Shown: in pieces, positions 34,788 through 44,152 of the stretch | How positions within the stretch are numbered: position 1 is the first letter of the stretch | Layout: each line of letters begins with the position of its first letter | NCBI RefSeq assembly: GCF_004005865.1 | Contig: NZ_SACN01000002.1 | Location: forward strand, 248,001 to 312,000 | Source: Sphingomonas crocodyli | GTDB lineage: Bacteria; Pseudomonadota; Alphaproteobacteria; Sphingomonadales; Sphingomonadaceae | Direction: 5' to 3' | DNA: 64,000 bases | Translations under genes and position numbers: made by a program | Notes under the pieces: generated by a model | The model's database searches: none | What the model saw: only the letters and a program-made list of their open reading frames with translations | Told to the model about the DNA's origin: nothing

Positions 34788-35843
34788 TTACTTGATCAGC
34801 TTCGCGATCGCGTCCCAGCGGACCAGCTTGAAGTTCTGCGCGCCGTCCGGGGTGTGCCCGTCCTGCGCGACGAAGATGCCGGTCGGATAGTCGCGGCCGA
34901 AATTGCCGAGCATCAGGTCGATGCCGTCGGTTTCCTCGGTCGATCCGAACTGGCCTTGAGCGATGCGGAAGCGGCCGGCATAGGCGCCGTCCGACAGGCG
35001 CCATGCCGCATAGGCATTGTCGCCCTGGCTCGACACCAGCACATAGCCGCCGCTGCGGCCGATCGGCGCGATCGCCACGCCCTCCGCATCGGCGACGAGG
35101 CGGGTGCCATCGACCTTGGCGATCGAGACCGGTTCGACAGGGCCATCGGTGCGCGCGTCGAACCGCCACAGGCCGACATCCTCCTCGGCGACGTAGAGCT
35201 TGGCCGTGCGATCATCGACCGCGCAGCCTTCGGACTGGGTGCCGAGCTTCATCGTGCGAACGATCCTGCCCGCCGGCGTCGCGGCCGCGAGGTCGATCGC
35301 GACCTGGTTGATCGTGCCGTCCTTCATCACGACGAAGGCGTGCGCGGCGCCCTTCACGCGGGTCAGGCAGATGCCGTACGCCTCACCATCACCCGCCGCC
35401 ACGGTGCCGAGCGAGGTCAGCTTCGCGGTGGTCGGATCGAGCCGGAACAGCGCGATCTTCGCGTGCAGCTCGTCATTGCGGTCGCTGGCCGCGACGAGGA
35501 TGCCGGGCCTGCCGCCGATCGCCACGCCGTCGCGCAGGTCGACATTGTTGACGCGCCCCGCATCGACGAAGTCGCGGCGCTTGCCGTCGAGGCCATAGAC
35601 GTAGAGCCCGGCCTTCTTGTCGGTGCCGATGATCAGGCTGGCGGCGGGCTTGCGCGGGTTGCGCCAGATCGCGGGATCATCGGCCGCGTCGGCATTTGCG
35701 GTGCCGACCGCTTCGGTTTCGCCGGACGCGAAAACCTCGGCGGTGGTGGCCGCCGAGGTCGTGTTGGTCGCATCCGGGGTGGTTGCGCAGCCGGCGAGCA
35801 GAAGCATCGCCGACCACGCGGTCATCACGGAAAGGTTGTTCAT
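34788..35843 (-). CDS. Beta-propeller phytase (lipoprotein)
   Basis: A 351-residue exported enzyme of the beta-propeller phytase family, releasing phosphate from phytate with calcium. A lipoprotein signal ends in LLLAGC (Cys19). Family segments include DDPAIWRNPRKPAASLIIGTDKKAGL near residue 54-80, NNVDLRDG near 98, GEAYGICL near 152, and EGCAVDD and AEEDVGLWRF near 200. The LVADAEGVAI block and the STEETDGIDL segment near 310 supply acidic calcium ligands. Its start overlaps the stop of the TonB receptor gene (TGATG), so receptor and enzyme are coupled. This pairing is known for sphingomonad and other Gram-negative phytases. Confidence 0.92.
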   Translation of the reverse strand: MNNLSVMTAWSAMLLLAGCATTPDATNTTSAATTAEVFASGETEAVGTANADAADDPAIWRNPRKPAASLIIGTDKKAGLYVYGLDGKRRDFVDAGRVNNVDLRDGVAIGGRPGILVAASDRNDELHAKIALFRLDPTTAKLTSLGTVAAGDGEAYGICLTRVKGAAHAFVVMKDGTINQVAIDLAAATPAGRIVRTMKLGTQSEGCAVDDRTAKLYVAEEDVGLWRFDARTDGPVEPVSIAKVDGTRLVADAEGVAIAPIGRSGGYVLVSSQGDNAYAAWRLSDGAYAGRFRIAQGQFGSTEETDGIDLMLGNFGRDYPTGIFVAQDGHTPDGAQNFKLVRWDAIAKLIK

Positions 35844-38626
35844 CAGAAGTTGAACCGGATGCCGCCGGTGTAGCGGCGGCCGAAGCGTTCCCATTCGATC
35901 GTGCGGAAGCTGCTGGCCTTGGTCGGCGTGCCGGTGGCGGTCAGCAGGCTGCCCGGGTCGGCGAAGCGGCGGCCCGGATGGTTCAGCAGGTTCGAAGCGT
36001 CGAAATAGACCTCGAAATTCTTGGTGATCGCATAGCGTGCCGAGAAATCGAGCTCGTCGTCCGAAGCCCAGTAGGTATCGCCCGCATCGGCCAGGGTGTC
36101 GGCGATGCTGTCGAGCCACTTGCCACGGTTCTGATACTGCAGGCGCAGCGACAGGCCGTACTTTTCGTAATAGGCGCCGACATTGTACACGAAATCCGAC
36201 GTGCCGGGCAGGCGCACGCGGCGGGCGGGGATCGTGCCCGACGCCGGCTTGGTCACGCGGCTGTTGTTCAGCGTCAGGTTGGCCGAGACACCGAAACCGC
36301 CCATGAAGTCGGGCAGGCCGAGGTTTTCGGTCCACGGCTCAAGCTGCAGCTGCGCGGCGGCTTCCATGCCGTAGAGGCGGCCGTCGCCACCGTTGGTGAC
36401 GCCGGAGAAGACGTAGGTCGAACGATCGAAGCCGTTCGCGTCCAGCGCACTCGAATTGAAGGTGCGCGACTGGTTGTACAGCACATCCTTGATCTTCTTG
36501 TAGAAGACACCGACCATCAAATAGCCCTGCGGCTTCATATACCATTCGAAATAGCCGTCGACGCCGTAAGCGCGTTCGGGCTTCACCGCCGGGTTGCCGC
36601 CGCTGATCGTCTGCGCGATGTCGTTGATCACGACGTTCGGACGCAGCTGGTCATAATCGGCGCGTGCAGCGCCGCTGTTGAACGACAGGCGCAGCTTCTT
36701 GGTGTCATCGACATTGTAGTTGATGTGCAGGCTGGGGAAGGCGAGCGTCTGCTCGGCTTCTGCCACCACCGGTGCGGTGGTCGTGCCGACCGTCGCGATC
36801 GCCTTGCCGCGGTTCTTGATATGCTCGACGCGCACGCCGCCGATCACCGAACCCCAGTCATACTTGACCGTGCCCATGACGAAGCCGGCCAGAACCTGCT
36901 CACGCACGTCGTAATTGTTCGCGGTGGCGGGAACGAACGGGAAGGCTGCCTTCGCTGCTTCCGACGCCGCGCGCATCTTGGCGATGTCGAAATAGCGGAA
37001 GGTGTAGTCCATCGGCAGCTTGCCCATGAACTTCTTGTCGGTCGAAAACTGGTTGTAGTCGCTGGGCAGACCGGCCTTCGCATAGTCCGCAGCCGTGCTC
37101 AGGTTGATGTTCTTTTCGTCGGCCACCTTGGTGCGCTGGTCATATTGCGCGCCGACCTTGAAGGTCGCCTCGCCGCCCAGCATGTCGGCGGTGTGGCCCA
37201 GCACGACCTTGCCGGTATAGGCCTTGGTCGTGTCGACCGCGTCGAGCACGTTGAACGACGACAGCGGCTTGGTGAAGGCATCGACGCCCACCACGCGGTC
37301 GCCGGCCGAGAAGCGGGTCGGACCCGACAGCTGGTTGGTGCGGAACAGCTGCAGGCTCGACCGGTTCGGATTGCTGAAGTCGTAGGCAACGGTCGGGCGC
37401 AGGTTGCGCGTGCTGGGGCTGTCCCACGTCGCTTCGCCGACGACCGAGCGATCGTCCTTCGATTCGGTGTAGTTGGCGACCCAGGCGAGCGTCCAGGCGC
37501 CGTCGCCGAACTTGTGGTCGCCTGCCAGCGTGTTGGTGAACACCGACTGGCGGAATGCGCGCAGCGTCGAACGCTGGCGGATGTCGATGCCGTAGACGGT
37601 GCCCTTCTGCGGGGTGTTGCCGATGCAGACGTCGGCATAGCCCGAATTGGTCGGCGTGGTGTTCACCGTCGGGGTGCAGGCGGCCGAATTGGCGACCAGA
37701 TCGGACTGGCGGTCGTCAAGGTCGAAGCGATAATTGTCGCGCGCTTCGTCGTCGCTGAAGATCGTATAGACCGACCGCAGCGAGATCTGGTTGTCGTCGT
37801 CCGGGCGCCAGTCGAGACGGCCCGAGACCGACCAGTTCTTGCGGGTGAGGCGGTACAGCTTGTTCTCGGCCTCATGGCCCCAGAAACGGGTGCCGTTGCC
37901 CGGGCGGGCATCCTGGCTCACCGGCTCATAATCGACCTCGAAATTGTCGGTGATCATGTTGCGTTCGTAATAGCTGCCGGCCAGCAGCACGCCGATTTCG
38001 CCTTCGCCCGCCTTGAAGCGGTTGGAAACGACCGCGCTGGCTTCATATTCGCGGCGGTCGCCCAGTTCGACGACACCACCGCCCAGCTTGCCGGCGGTGT
38101 GGAAGCCCGAATAATCGAAGGCCGAACGGGTGATGACGTTGACGTTACCGGCGACGGTTTCACCGGGCATGTCGGGCGTCACCGCCTTCGACACGAGGAT
38201 CTTGCCCGCGATTGCCGAGGGGATCGAATCGAAGCGCGCGTCGCGGCCTTCGGGGCTCACCACGTTGATGCCGTCGAACGACAGGGTGGTCCACGTCTTG
38301 GGTGCGCCGCGCAGGTTGACGTAGCGGGCCTGGCCCTGATCGCGCTCGACGCTGATGCCGGGCAGGCGGCCGACGGCGGCGGCGATGTTCTGGTCAGGCA
38401 GGCGACCGACCGAGTCCGACGCGGCGACCGCGACGAGCGAGTCCGAATTGCGCTGGATCTGCAGAGCGGCGGCTTCGGATTCGGCGATCGGGCGCGTGCC
38501 GGTCACGACGATTTCGCTGCCGGCATCGGCTGAATCGGCGATGTCCTGCGCATAAGCTGTGGCAGTGAATGCAACGGTAGAGAGGGCGGCGACGCGCAGC
38601 GCCCGCCCGAACGAGGTCGGCTTCAT
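35843..38626 (-). CDS. TonB-dependent receptor linked to phytase
   Basis: A 927-residue outer-membrane receptor. The signal peptide ends near residue 26 (ATAYAQD), and a TonB-box-like EIVVTGTRP follows. The plug domain has DSVGRLPDQNIAAAVGRLPGISVERDQGQ and VNLRGAPKTWTTLSFDG. It then forms a long barrel ending RYTGGIRFNF. The plug layout (ALQIQRNSDSLVAVAASDSVGRLPDQN) belongs to the TonB receptor group often tied to carbohydrates or phytate. It is first in a two-gene unit with the phytase and is preceded by a Pho-box-like sequence, so uptake of phytate or its calcium or iron complex under phosphate limitation is likely. Confidence 0.92.
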   Translation of the reverse strand: MKPTSFGRALRVAALSTVAFTATAYAQDIADSADAGSEIVVTGTRPIAESEAAALQIQRNSDSLVAVAASDSVGRLPDQNIAAAVGRLPGISVERDQGQARYVNLRGAPKTWTTLSFDGINVVSPEGRDARFDSIPSAIAGKILVSKAVTPDMPGETVAGNVNVITRSAFDYSGFHTAGKLGGGVVELGDRREYEASAVVSNRFKAGEGEIGVLLAGSYYERNMITDNFEVDYEPVSQDARPGNGTRFWGHEAENKLYRLTRKNWSVSGRLDWRPDDDNQISLRSVYTIFSDDEARDNYRFDLDDRQSDLVANSAACTPTVNTTPTNSGYADVCIGNTPQKGTVYGIDIRQRSTLRAFRQSVFTNTLAGDHKFGDGAWTLAWVANYTESKDDRSVVGEATWDSPSTRNLRPTVAYDFSNPNRSSLQLFRTNQLSGPTRFSAGDRVVGVDAFTKPLSSFNVLDAVDTTKAYTGKVVLGHTADMLGGEATFKVGAQYDQRTKVADEKNINLSTAADYAKAGLPSDYNQFSTDKKFMGKLPMDYTFRYFDIAKMRAASEAAKAAFPFVPATANNYDVREQVLAGFVMGTVKYDWGSVIGGVRVEHIKNRGKAIATVGTTTAPVVAEAEQTLAFPSLHINYNVDDTKKLRLSFNSGAARADYDQLRPNVVINDIAQTISGGNPAVKPERAYGVDGYFEWYMKPQGYLMVGVFYKKIKDVLYNQSRTFNSSALDANGFDRSTYVFSGVTNGGDGRLYGMEAAAQLQLEPWTENLGLPDFMGGFGVSANLTLNNSRVTKPASGTIPARRVRLPGTSDFVYNVGAYYEKYGLSLRLQYQNRGKWLDSIADTLADAGDTYWASDDELDFSARYAITKNFEVYFDASNLLNHPGRRFADPGSLLTATGTPTKASSFRTIEWERFGRRYTGGIRFNF

Positions 38627-38696
38627 ATTGTCCCCCAGAGCGACTTATTGTCCGGGGCGCCCTAGGTGGGCTCGATGAAACCGCGACTGCGGATCG

Positions 38697-38714
38697 ATGA
38701 CAATATTATTACGG
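38697..38714 (-). promoter_or_regulatory. Pho-box-like element upstream of the phytase operon
   Basis: Read on the minus strand it is CCGTAAT-AATA-TTGTCAT: two 7-base half-sites separated by four A/T bases, the PhoB-site layout (CTGTCAT direct repeats). The halves match in 5 and 6 of 7 positions. It ends 70 bases before the receptor ATG, on the correct strand. No good -10 was found at the expected spacing, so this is a candidate only. Confidence 0.5.
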
Positions 38715-38731
38715 TTGGGTAATCTTATGTG

Positions 38732-39178
38732 TCAGCGCGTGCGGCCGACCGCCGCGTCGCTCGCCAGCTTGTCGGCGCGCTCATTGTCGGGATGGCCGGC
38801 ATGGCCTTTCACCCACTGCCAGTCGATCCGGTGCGGGGCCGCGGCGGCGAGCAGGCGTTGCCACAGTTCGGCATTCTTGACCGGCTTCTTGTCGGCGGTC
38901 TTCCAGCCATTCTTGCGCCAGCCGTGGATCCACTTGGTCAGCCCGTCCATGACGTAGCGGCTGTCGGTCGACAGCTTGACGCGGCACGGCTTCTTCAGCG
39001 CCTCCAGCGCCATGATCGCCGCCATCAGCTCCATGCGGTTGTTGGTGGACGGGTTCTCGGCGCCCGACATTTCCTTTTCCTTGTCGCCGAAGCGCAACAA
39101 AGCGCCCCAGCCGCCCGGTCCGGGATTGCCCTTGCACGCACCGTCGGTCGCGATTTCCACGAGGGGGAGTTCGGTCAC
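38732..39178 (-). CDS. rnhA: Ribonuclease HI
   Basis: A 148-residue type 1 RNase H that cuts RNA in RNA-DNA hybrids during replication and repair. The four catalytic acids are visible: Asp12 ([16 protein letters not shown]), Glu50 (NNRMELMA), Asp72 (STDSRYV) and Asp136 (NERADKLA), plus the basic protrusion [17 protein letters not shown]. Length equals the family standard. The start is GTG at 39178. It follows thrB by ten bases and likely forms an ispH-thrB-rnhA unit, an order common in this bacterial group. Confidence 0.97.
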   Translation of the reverse strand: MTELPLVEIATDGACKGNPGPGGWGALLRFGDKEKEMSGAENPSTNNRMELMAAIMALEALKKPCRVKLSTDSRYVMDGLTKWIHGWRKNGWKTADKKPVKNAELWQRLLAAAAPHRIDWQWVKGHAGHPDNERADKLASDAAVGRTR

Positions 39179-39188
39179 ATTCCCGAAC

Positions 39189-40145
39189 TCAAATCAAAGC
39201 GGCCGGATCGGCCTCGGCATAGAAATCGAGCCGGCGCTTGAAGGCCAGCGGATCCTTGCGCGTCACCAGCGCGTCGGCGGGCGTATTGAGCCAGTCCCAC
39301 GCGCGCGTCAGCGTGAAGCGCAGCGCGGAGCCGCGCGCGAGCACCGGGAAGGCGGCGCGCTCCATTTCGGACAGGCCGAATTGCTGGTCGTAGCCGGCGA
39401 TCAGCGCGCGGCCGAGTTCGGGCCGGTAGCTGCGCCCGTCGTTGGAAAAACACCAGGCCGAATGCGTTACCGCGACGTCCCACGCGCGAATCTCGGTGCA
39501 GGCGAAGTAGAAGTCGATGACGCCGCCCACGCTGTCGCCCAGCATCAGGACGTTGTCGGGGAACATATCGGCATGGACGACCGACGTCGGCAGGTGACGC
39601 GGCCATTCGGCGTCGAGGAAGGCGAGTTCGCGTGCGATGCGATCGCCCAGGCCCGGCTCGATCTGGTCGAGCTGGTCGCCGCACTTGTCGGCCAATGCGT
39701 GCCAGCCGTCGAGGCCCAGCGTGTTGGGGCGGTTCATGCGGAAATCGCCCAGCGCCTTGTGCATGTCGCCCAGCGCACCGCCCGCAGCCTTCGCCTGCGC
39801 CGGCGTCGGATGGCTGACGGAGACGCCCTGCAGGAACTCGATCAGGCAGGCGGGGCGGCCGCATAGCTGTTGCAACTGCTCGCCGCGCCGGTCGCGCAGC
39901 GCGCGGGGGATGTTCAGCCCCTTGCTCGCCAGATGATCGGTCAGCGCGAGGAAGAAGGGCAGATCACCCGCATCGACGCGCTTTTCATAGAGCGTCAGGA
40001 TGAAGCGGCCGGTGGTGGTGTCGACCAGATAATTGCTGTTCTCGACGCCTTCGGCGATCCCCTTGGCCGACAGCAACGTGCCGCAATCATAGCGGTTGAG
40101 GAAGGCGGCCATGTCCTCGGTCGAAACCTGCGTATAGACGGCCAT
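39189..40145 (-). CDS. thrB: Homoserine kinase (APH-like fold)
   Basis: A 318-residue homoserine kinase of the phosphotransferase (choline kinase-like) type, phosphorylating homoserine in threonine synthesis. [22 protein letters not shown] near residue 33 gives the ATP-binding strand pair. [14 protein letters not shown] near 188 is the Brenner catalytic loop, and [16 protein letters not shown] near 208 is the metal-binding motif. Full length is typical. It lies two bases after ispH and ten before rnhA, consistent with one transcription unit. Confidence 0.95.
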   Translation of the reverse strand: MAVYTQVSTEDMAAFLNRYDCGTLLSAKGIAEGVENSNYLVDTTTGRFILTLYEKRVDAGDLPFFLALTDHLASKGLNIPRALRDRRGEQLQQLCGRPACLIEFLQGVSVSHPTPAQAKAAGGALGDMHKALGDFRMNRPNTLGLDGWHALADKCGDQLDQIEPGLGDRIARELAFLDAEWPRHLPTSVVHADMFPDNVLMLGDSVGGVIDFYFACTEIRAWDVAVTHSAWCFSNDGRSYRPELGRALIAGYDQQFGLSEMERAAFPVLARGSALRFTLTRAWDWLNTPADALVTRKDPLAFKRRLDFYAEADPAALI

Positions 40146-40147
40146 GC

Positions 40148-41107
40148 TCAGGCGACCAGGCTGCGGGGCAGCTTGAACAGCATGTCCTCGGTCGCGCTTT
40201 CGACCTCATGCTCGGTAATCGCGAAACGGGTGGCGAGCCGGTCGACCACTTCGCGCACCAGCAATTCGGGGGCGGAGGCGCCGGCGGTGATGCCCAGCGT
40301 CGTAACCCCCTCCAGCCACGCGAAATCGATCTCGTCGGCGCGCTGGATCAGGACGGCGCGGGTGCCGCGCCGCTCGGCGACTTCGACGAGGCGCAGCGAG
40401 TTCGAGCTGTTGGGCGCGCCGATCACAAGCATCGCGTCGCACCGCTCGGTGATCGCCTTGACGGCGGCCTGCCGGTTCGACGTCGCGTAGCAGATGTCCT
40501 CGCTGCGCGGCTGGGCGATTTCGGGGAAGCGGCGCTGGAGCGCGGCGATAATCTCGGCGGTGTCGTCGACCGAAAGCGTCGTCTGGCTCAGGAAGGCGAG
40601 CGCCTTGCCCTCGGGCGGCGAAATCGCTTCGGCATCGGCGACGGTTTCGACCAGCGTCATCACGCCGTCGGGCACCTGACCGAAGGTACCGATCACCTCG
40701 GGGTGGCCGCGATGGCCGATGAACAGGATGTGATGGCCGTTCGCCACCAGCCGTTCGGCCTGGCGATGCACCTTGGAGACCAGCGGGCAGGTGGCGTCGA
40801 GATAGTTGAGCCCGCGCTCCTCGGCCTTCGCAGGCACCACCTTGGGCACGCCATGCGCCGAAAAGACGACGGGCACGCCATCGGGCACCTCGTCCAGTTC
40901 CTCGACGAAGATCGCGCCCTTCGCCTTCAGATCGTCGACGACATATTTGTTGTGGACGATTTCGTGCCGCACATAGACCGGCGCGCCATATTTCTCGATC
41001 GCGAGCTCGACGATGCGGATCGCGCGGTCGACCCCGGCGCAAAAGCCGCGCGGGGCGGCGATCAGGAGCGTAAGGGGCGATTTGGGCGGGGTGGCGGCAG
41101 CGTCCAT
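40148..41107 (-). CDS. ispH: 4-hydroxy-3-methylbut-2-enyl diphosphate reductase
   Basis: A 319-residue iron-sulfur enzyme that makes IPP and DMAPP in the last step of the MEP isoprenoid pathway. The 4Fe-4S cysteines are Cys23 (PRGFCAGV), Cys107 (DATCPLV) and Cys206 (SEDICYATS). Catalytic HEIVHN and FSAHGVP histidines are at about 48-52 and 85. [13 protein letters not shown] near 240 binds diphosphate. The ATG at 41107 gives the standard length; the open frame upstream is unlikely. It is first in an ispH-thrB-rnhA unit and divergent from the lipoprotein gene at 41218. Confidence 0.96.
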   Translation of the reverse strand: MDAAATPPKSPLTLLIAAPRGFCAGVDRAIRIVELAIEKYGAPVYVRHEIVHNKYVVDDLKAKGAIFVEELDEVPDGVPVVFSAHGVPKVVPAKAEERGLNYLDATCPLVSKVHRQAERLVANGHHILFIGHRGHPEVIGTFGQVPDGVMTLVETVADAEAISPPEGKALAFLSQTTLSVDDTAEIIAALQRRFPEIAQPRSEDICYATSNRQAAVKAITERCDAMLVIGAPNSSNSLRLVEVAERRGTRAVLIQRADEIDFAWLEGVTTLGITAGASAPELLVREVVDRLATRFAITEHEVESATEDMLFKLPRSLVA

Positions 41108-41217
41108 GCCCGGCCGCTTACGCGATTGCTTGCCTGCGCGGAAGCCGCTTCCTATGATCGCGGCGAAGCCCACCGGATCCTGGCATCCGGCAAGTTCGAT
41201 TCAAGGATGCCTTCTGC

Positions 41218-41871
41218 GTGCTGAAGCTTAAGACCCAAGCGATCCTCCTCGCCGCCATTGCGCCTATGGTGTTTCTGGCCGGCTGTAAGTCCGGCATGGA
41301 TTTCGACGAGACCGGCGGCGTGAAGATCGCGCGTTCGGCCTGCCCCGCAGTCGCGATCGCGACCTATACGGGCGACATCACCACCTTCACCTCGCCCGCG
41401 CAGCGCACCGTCGGCGCGATCGACGTGTCGGCATCGATCGCCAATCTGCAGACCAGCTGCACCGGCGAGAGCGATCCGATCGGCGTCACCGCCAACTTCG
41501 ACGTGCTGGCGACGCGCGCCGCGCCCGGCCCGGCGCGCCAGGTGACGTTGCCCTGGTTCGCGACGCTGATCCGCGCGGGCAACGACATTCAATCGAAGCA
41601 GACCGGCCAGGTCGTCGTCACCTTCGCCGACGGCGCCACGCGCGGCACCGGCCATGCCAGCGTCACCGGTTCGGTCTCGCGCGCGCTCGCCACGCTGCCG
41701 CCCGAAGTGCTCCAGCGCATCACCCGCAAGCGCAAGGTGGGCGATGCCGACGCCGCGCTCGATCCGCTGACCGATCCCACGATCCGCGACGCAGTGCTCA
41801 AGGCGAACTTCGAAATGCTCGTCGGCTTCCAGCTGAGCGAAGAACAGCTCGCCTACAACGCGACGCGCTGA
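41218..41871 (+). CDS. Putative lipoprotein of unknown function
   Basis: A 217-residue exported protein with a lipoprotein signal ending FLAGC (Cys23). The mature part starts with KSGMDFDETGGVKIARSACPAVAIATYTGDITTF and continues as a beta-rich domain (VGAIDVSASIANLQTSC, VTANFDVLATR). The basic KRKVGDADAALDPL segment precedes a helical C-terminus. Two or three cysteines in the mature part may form disulfides. The start is GTG with AAGGA about ten bases upstream. It lies divergent from ispH and ends at a strong hairpin. Likely envelope-located; I do not recognise a function. Confidence 0.8.
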   Translation: MLKLKTQAILLAAIAPMVFLAGCKSGMDFDETGGVKIARSACPAVAIATYTGDITTFTSPAQRTVGAIDVSASIANLQTSCTGESDPIGVTANFDVLATRAAPGPARQVTLPWFATLIRAGNDIQSKQTGQVVVTFADGATRGTGHASVTGSVSRALATLPPEVLQRITRKRKVGDADAALDPLTDPTIRDAVLKANFEMLVGFQLSEEQLAYNATR

Positions 41872-41908
41872 TCGCGGGGCCGGCCGGCCCTTCGACCTCT
41901 GAACAATC

Positions 41909-41952
41909 CGAACCCGCACGCTGCCGATGTCGATCGGCAGCGCGCGGGTTCG
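41909..41952. terminator. Strong hairpin after the lipoprotein gene
   Basis: CGAACCCGC and GCGGGTTCG form the base, and CTGCCGAT and ATCGGCAG the top, of a near-continuous stem of about 20 pairs around a four-base loop. Only a weak T-rich tail (GTGCGTTTG) follows. It probably ends transcription of the lipoprotein gene and insulates the TetR-controlled block. Confidence 0.65.
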
Positions 41953-42012
41953 TGCGTTTGACGAAGGCGCGATTCCGCGGTCGCGGAAGTCGGTAGACCA
42001 CGTTCTCGACTC

Positions 42013-42037
42013 CACACCATACGCGATGTATGGTGTG
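42013..42037. promoter_or_regulatory. Candidate TetR operator 1
   Basis: CACACCATAC-GCGAT-GTATGGTGTG: perfect 10-bp arms with a 5-base spacer, ending 18 bases before the ATG at 42056. The inner CCATACGCGATGTATGG matches the site at 44873 in 15 of 17 positions. The TetR gene lies between the two sites. Confidence 0.7.
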
Positions 42038-42055
42038 TGAAGTTGGGAGAGAGCG

Positions 42056-43186
42056 ATGGCGGAAACACCGCTGAGAGTCGGAATCGTGGGCGCCAACCCG
42101 GATTATGGCTGGGGATCGGGCGTCCATCGGCGCATCGTGACGATGCTGCCGGGCGTGACCTTGCACGGCGTATGCACGACCAAGGCCGAAACGGCGGAGC
42201 GGGCGGCGCGTGAATTCGGAGCGGCGCTGGCGTTTACCGATGCGGCGGCGCTGGCCGCGCATCCCGAGATCGATATCGTCGCGATCTGTGTCCGCGCGCC
42301 GCATCATTATGCGATCGCGCGCGATGCGCTGTTGAACGGCAAGCATGTCTATTGCGAATGGCCGCTCGCCTTCACGATCGAACAGGCGGAAGAACTGGCG
42401 GCGCTCGCGGCCGATCGCGGGTGCAAGGCGATGATCGGGCTGCATCTGCGCGGATCGCCCGAACTGCGCTACGCCGCCGATCTGATCAGGGATGGCTTCA
42501 TCGGCCGGCCTTATTCGATCAATTTGTGCGCGCGGGTTTATGGGCCGACCACCGCCGCGATGGCGACGCGGGCGGGCGGAACGACCCTGCTGTCGATCTA
42601 TGGCGGGCATCTGCTCGACGCGATCGACCATCATTTCGGCGGGATCCGTTCCTTCGGTGCGCGCAGCGCGATCCATCTGCCCCCGGTCGACCAGCAGGGC
42701 GCGCCCGTCGCGCGCGATGCGCCGGATCATTATGTGGTGCAGGGCGAACTGGGATCGGGCGCCTTGTTCAACTTCGATCTGGCGGGCACCTCGGTCGCCG
42801 CGATGGGATCGACCTGGCGGATCGAAGGGACGGGGGGCAGCCTGATGCTCACCACCGCCGACCCCGCGATGCCCGCAATGGAGGTGCTGTCCATGTCGGG
42901 GCGCAGCGGCGGTGGCGAATGGAAGCCGCTGACCGTGCCCGCCGCCTATGATTGCGCCGCGATCCCGCCCACGCCCGATCGCTACCCTGCTTACCCGACG
43001 ACCCCGGCCTCGCGCTTCGCTTTGGTGTCGATCGGCACGCTCTACGGCCGGCTGCGCGACGCGATCGTGCAAGACGGTCCCGTTGAGCCCGATTTCGCAC
43101 GTGCGGCCGCGATCCAGCGCCTGCTGGACGCGGTCGACCGCGATCAAAGCATCGAATGCCCTGTCGCATTGGGAGCTGCAGCATGA
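42056..43186 (+). CDS. Gfo/Idh/MocA-family NAD(P)-dependent oxidoreductase
   Basis: A 376-residue oxidoreductase. The N-terminal Rossmann fold starts RVGIVGANPDYGWG, with an unusual spaced GxN loop and a tryptophan. CEWPLAFTIEQAEEL near residue 100 corresponds to the family's EKP motif with WPL in its place. LLSIYGGHLLDAIDHHFGG near 178 holds the GGH...D-H catalytic residues. The family oxidises or reduces sugar-like or cyclic alcohol substrates. It opens the first half of the TetR-linked block, and its stop overlaps the Coq4-like start (ATGA). The exact substrate is unknown. Confidence 0.88.
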   Translation: MAETPLRVGIVGANPDYGWGSGVHRRIVTMLPGVTLHGVCTTKAETAERAAREFGAALAFTDAAALAAHPEIDIVAICVRAPHHYAIARDALLNGKHVYCEWPLAFTIEQAEELAALAADRGCKAMIGLHLRGSPELRYAADLIRDGFIGRPYSINLCARVYGPTTAAMATRAGGTTLLSIYGGHLLDAIDHHFGGIRSFGARSAIHLPPVDQQGAPVARDAPDHYVVQGELGSGALFNFDLAGTSVAAMGSTWRIEGTGGSLMLTTADPAMPAMEVLSMSGRSGGGEWKPLTVPAAYDCAAIPPTPDRYPAYPTTPASRFALVSIGTLYGRLRDAIVQDGPVEPDFARAAAIQRLLDAVDRDQSIECPVALGAAA

Positions 43187-44094
43187 CCGACAATCTCGCC
43201 TTCGACGCCAAGCCCGATACCGCCGGCGAACCGGCTGGCGACGTGACCTCGGGCAGCCCGCTTTTCTACCTCAACGGCCGCCGCATGCTGCAGACCGACA
43301 GCAGCGTGCCGATCAGCTCGTCGCGCTGGCTCAACGATGCGCGGATCAAGGATTGGGTGTCGACCGAATCCCTGCGCCGCAATGGGCATGACTATCCTTT
43401 GCTGTTCGGCGCGCCGACCCTGGTCAAGGCGATCACCGAGGTGCGCGATTATGACCGGATCGACCGGCTGATCCGCGAGGAGCGCGCGCGCAACCCTGCG
43501 CTCGATGCCTGGTTCGGCGAAGGCTTCATCTCGTCCTACGGGCGCGAGGATCTGCGCGACTATAAGGCCGGATCGATCGGCCGCGCGCTCTATGACTATA
43601 TGGTCGACCATGATCTCTCGCCCGAGCTCAACTCGCGCAAGCTCGCCGATCCGAACTGGAAGCCCGAGCGCGACATCGATTATTATGACATCCGCATGGG
43701 CCAGACCCACGATTTCTACCATATTCTCGGTGAAGTCGGCTTCGGCGTGGTCGCCGAATATTTCATCACCGGCGTCACCACGGGCAACGTCTTCCGCCAT
43801 GTCGGGCCGGAGCTGGCGGGCGAGTTTCAGACGATCAATACGCTGATCATGTTCCCGTGGATGATGCGCACGATGCTGCATTATCCGGCGGCGTGGCCGA
43901 CCCTCTATCGCAACCTCTCCTACGGGTACGAGATCGGCCAGCAATCCGACATGCTGTTCACCGCGAAATATGAGGACATCCTGCACCTAACCCCGGCCGA
44001 GGCGCGCGATGCGCTGGGCTGGCGCGGGTTCAGGGGGCCGACCGACAGCCGCGAAGCGTCGATCATCTTCGGCGAAGGGCGCGAGATCCTGTAG
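43183..44094 (+). CDS. Coq4-like protein
   Basis: A 303-residue protein resembling Coq4 of ubiquinone biosynthesis. The metal-binding signature HDxxH-x11-E is intact: His176, Asp177, His180 and Glu192 (QTHDFYH, then AEYF). GSIGRALYDYM near 130 and the aromatic ELAGEFQ and YPAAWPTLYRNLSYGYEIGQQ segments also fit. The protein is longer than Coq4 at the N-terminus. Bacterial Coq4-like genes outside the ubiquinone pathway are poorly characterised; here it sits in a catabolic-looking operon. It might act on a prenylated, aromatic or lipid-like substrate, or decarboxylate it as proposed for Coq4. The ATG overlaps the previous stop. Confidence 0.82.
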   Translation: MTDNLAFDAKPDTAGEPAGDVTSGSPLFYLNGRRMLQTDSSVPISSSRWLNDARIKDWVSTESLRRNGHDYPLLFGAPTLVKAITEVRDYDRIDRLIREERARNPALDAWFGEGFISSYGREDLRDYKAGSIGRALYDYMVDHDLSPELNSRKLADPNWKPERDIDYYDIRMGQTHDFYHILGEVGFGVVAEYFITGVTTGNVFRHVGPELAGEFQTINTLIMFPWMMRTMLHYPAAWPTLYRNLSYGYEIGQQSDMLFTAKYEDILHLTPAEARDALGWRGFRGPTDSREASIIFGEGREIL

Positions 44095-44152
44095 CCGTCG
44101 ACGCGCCATGAAGCGCATGGTACCGCGCCGGGCGAGGTAGCAGGAGTGCAGA

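Noticed and set aside
35696..38533. 945-codon plus-strand frame opposite the TonB receptor
   Set aside because: No family features and Val/Arg/Asp-rich shadow composition; the minus-strand receptor is complete.
44106..44120. CCATG-N5-CATGG before tetR as a firm third operator
   Set aside because: Half-sites are shorter and differ from CCATAC; kept only as a possible weak site.
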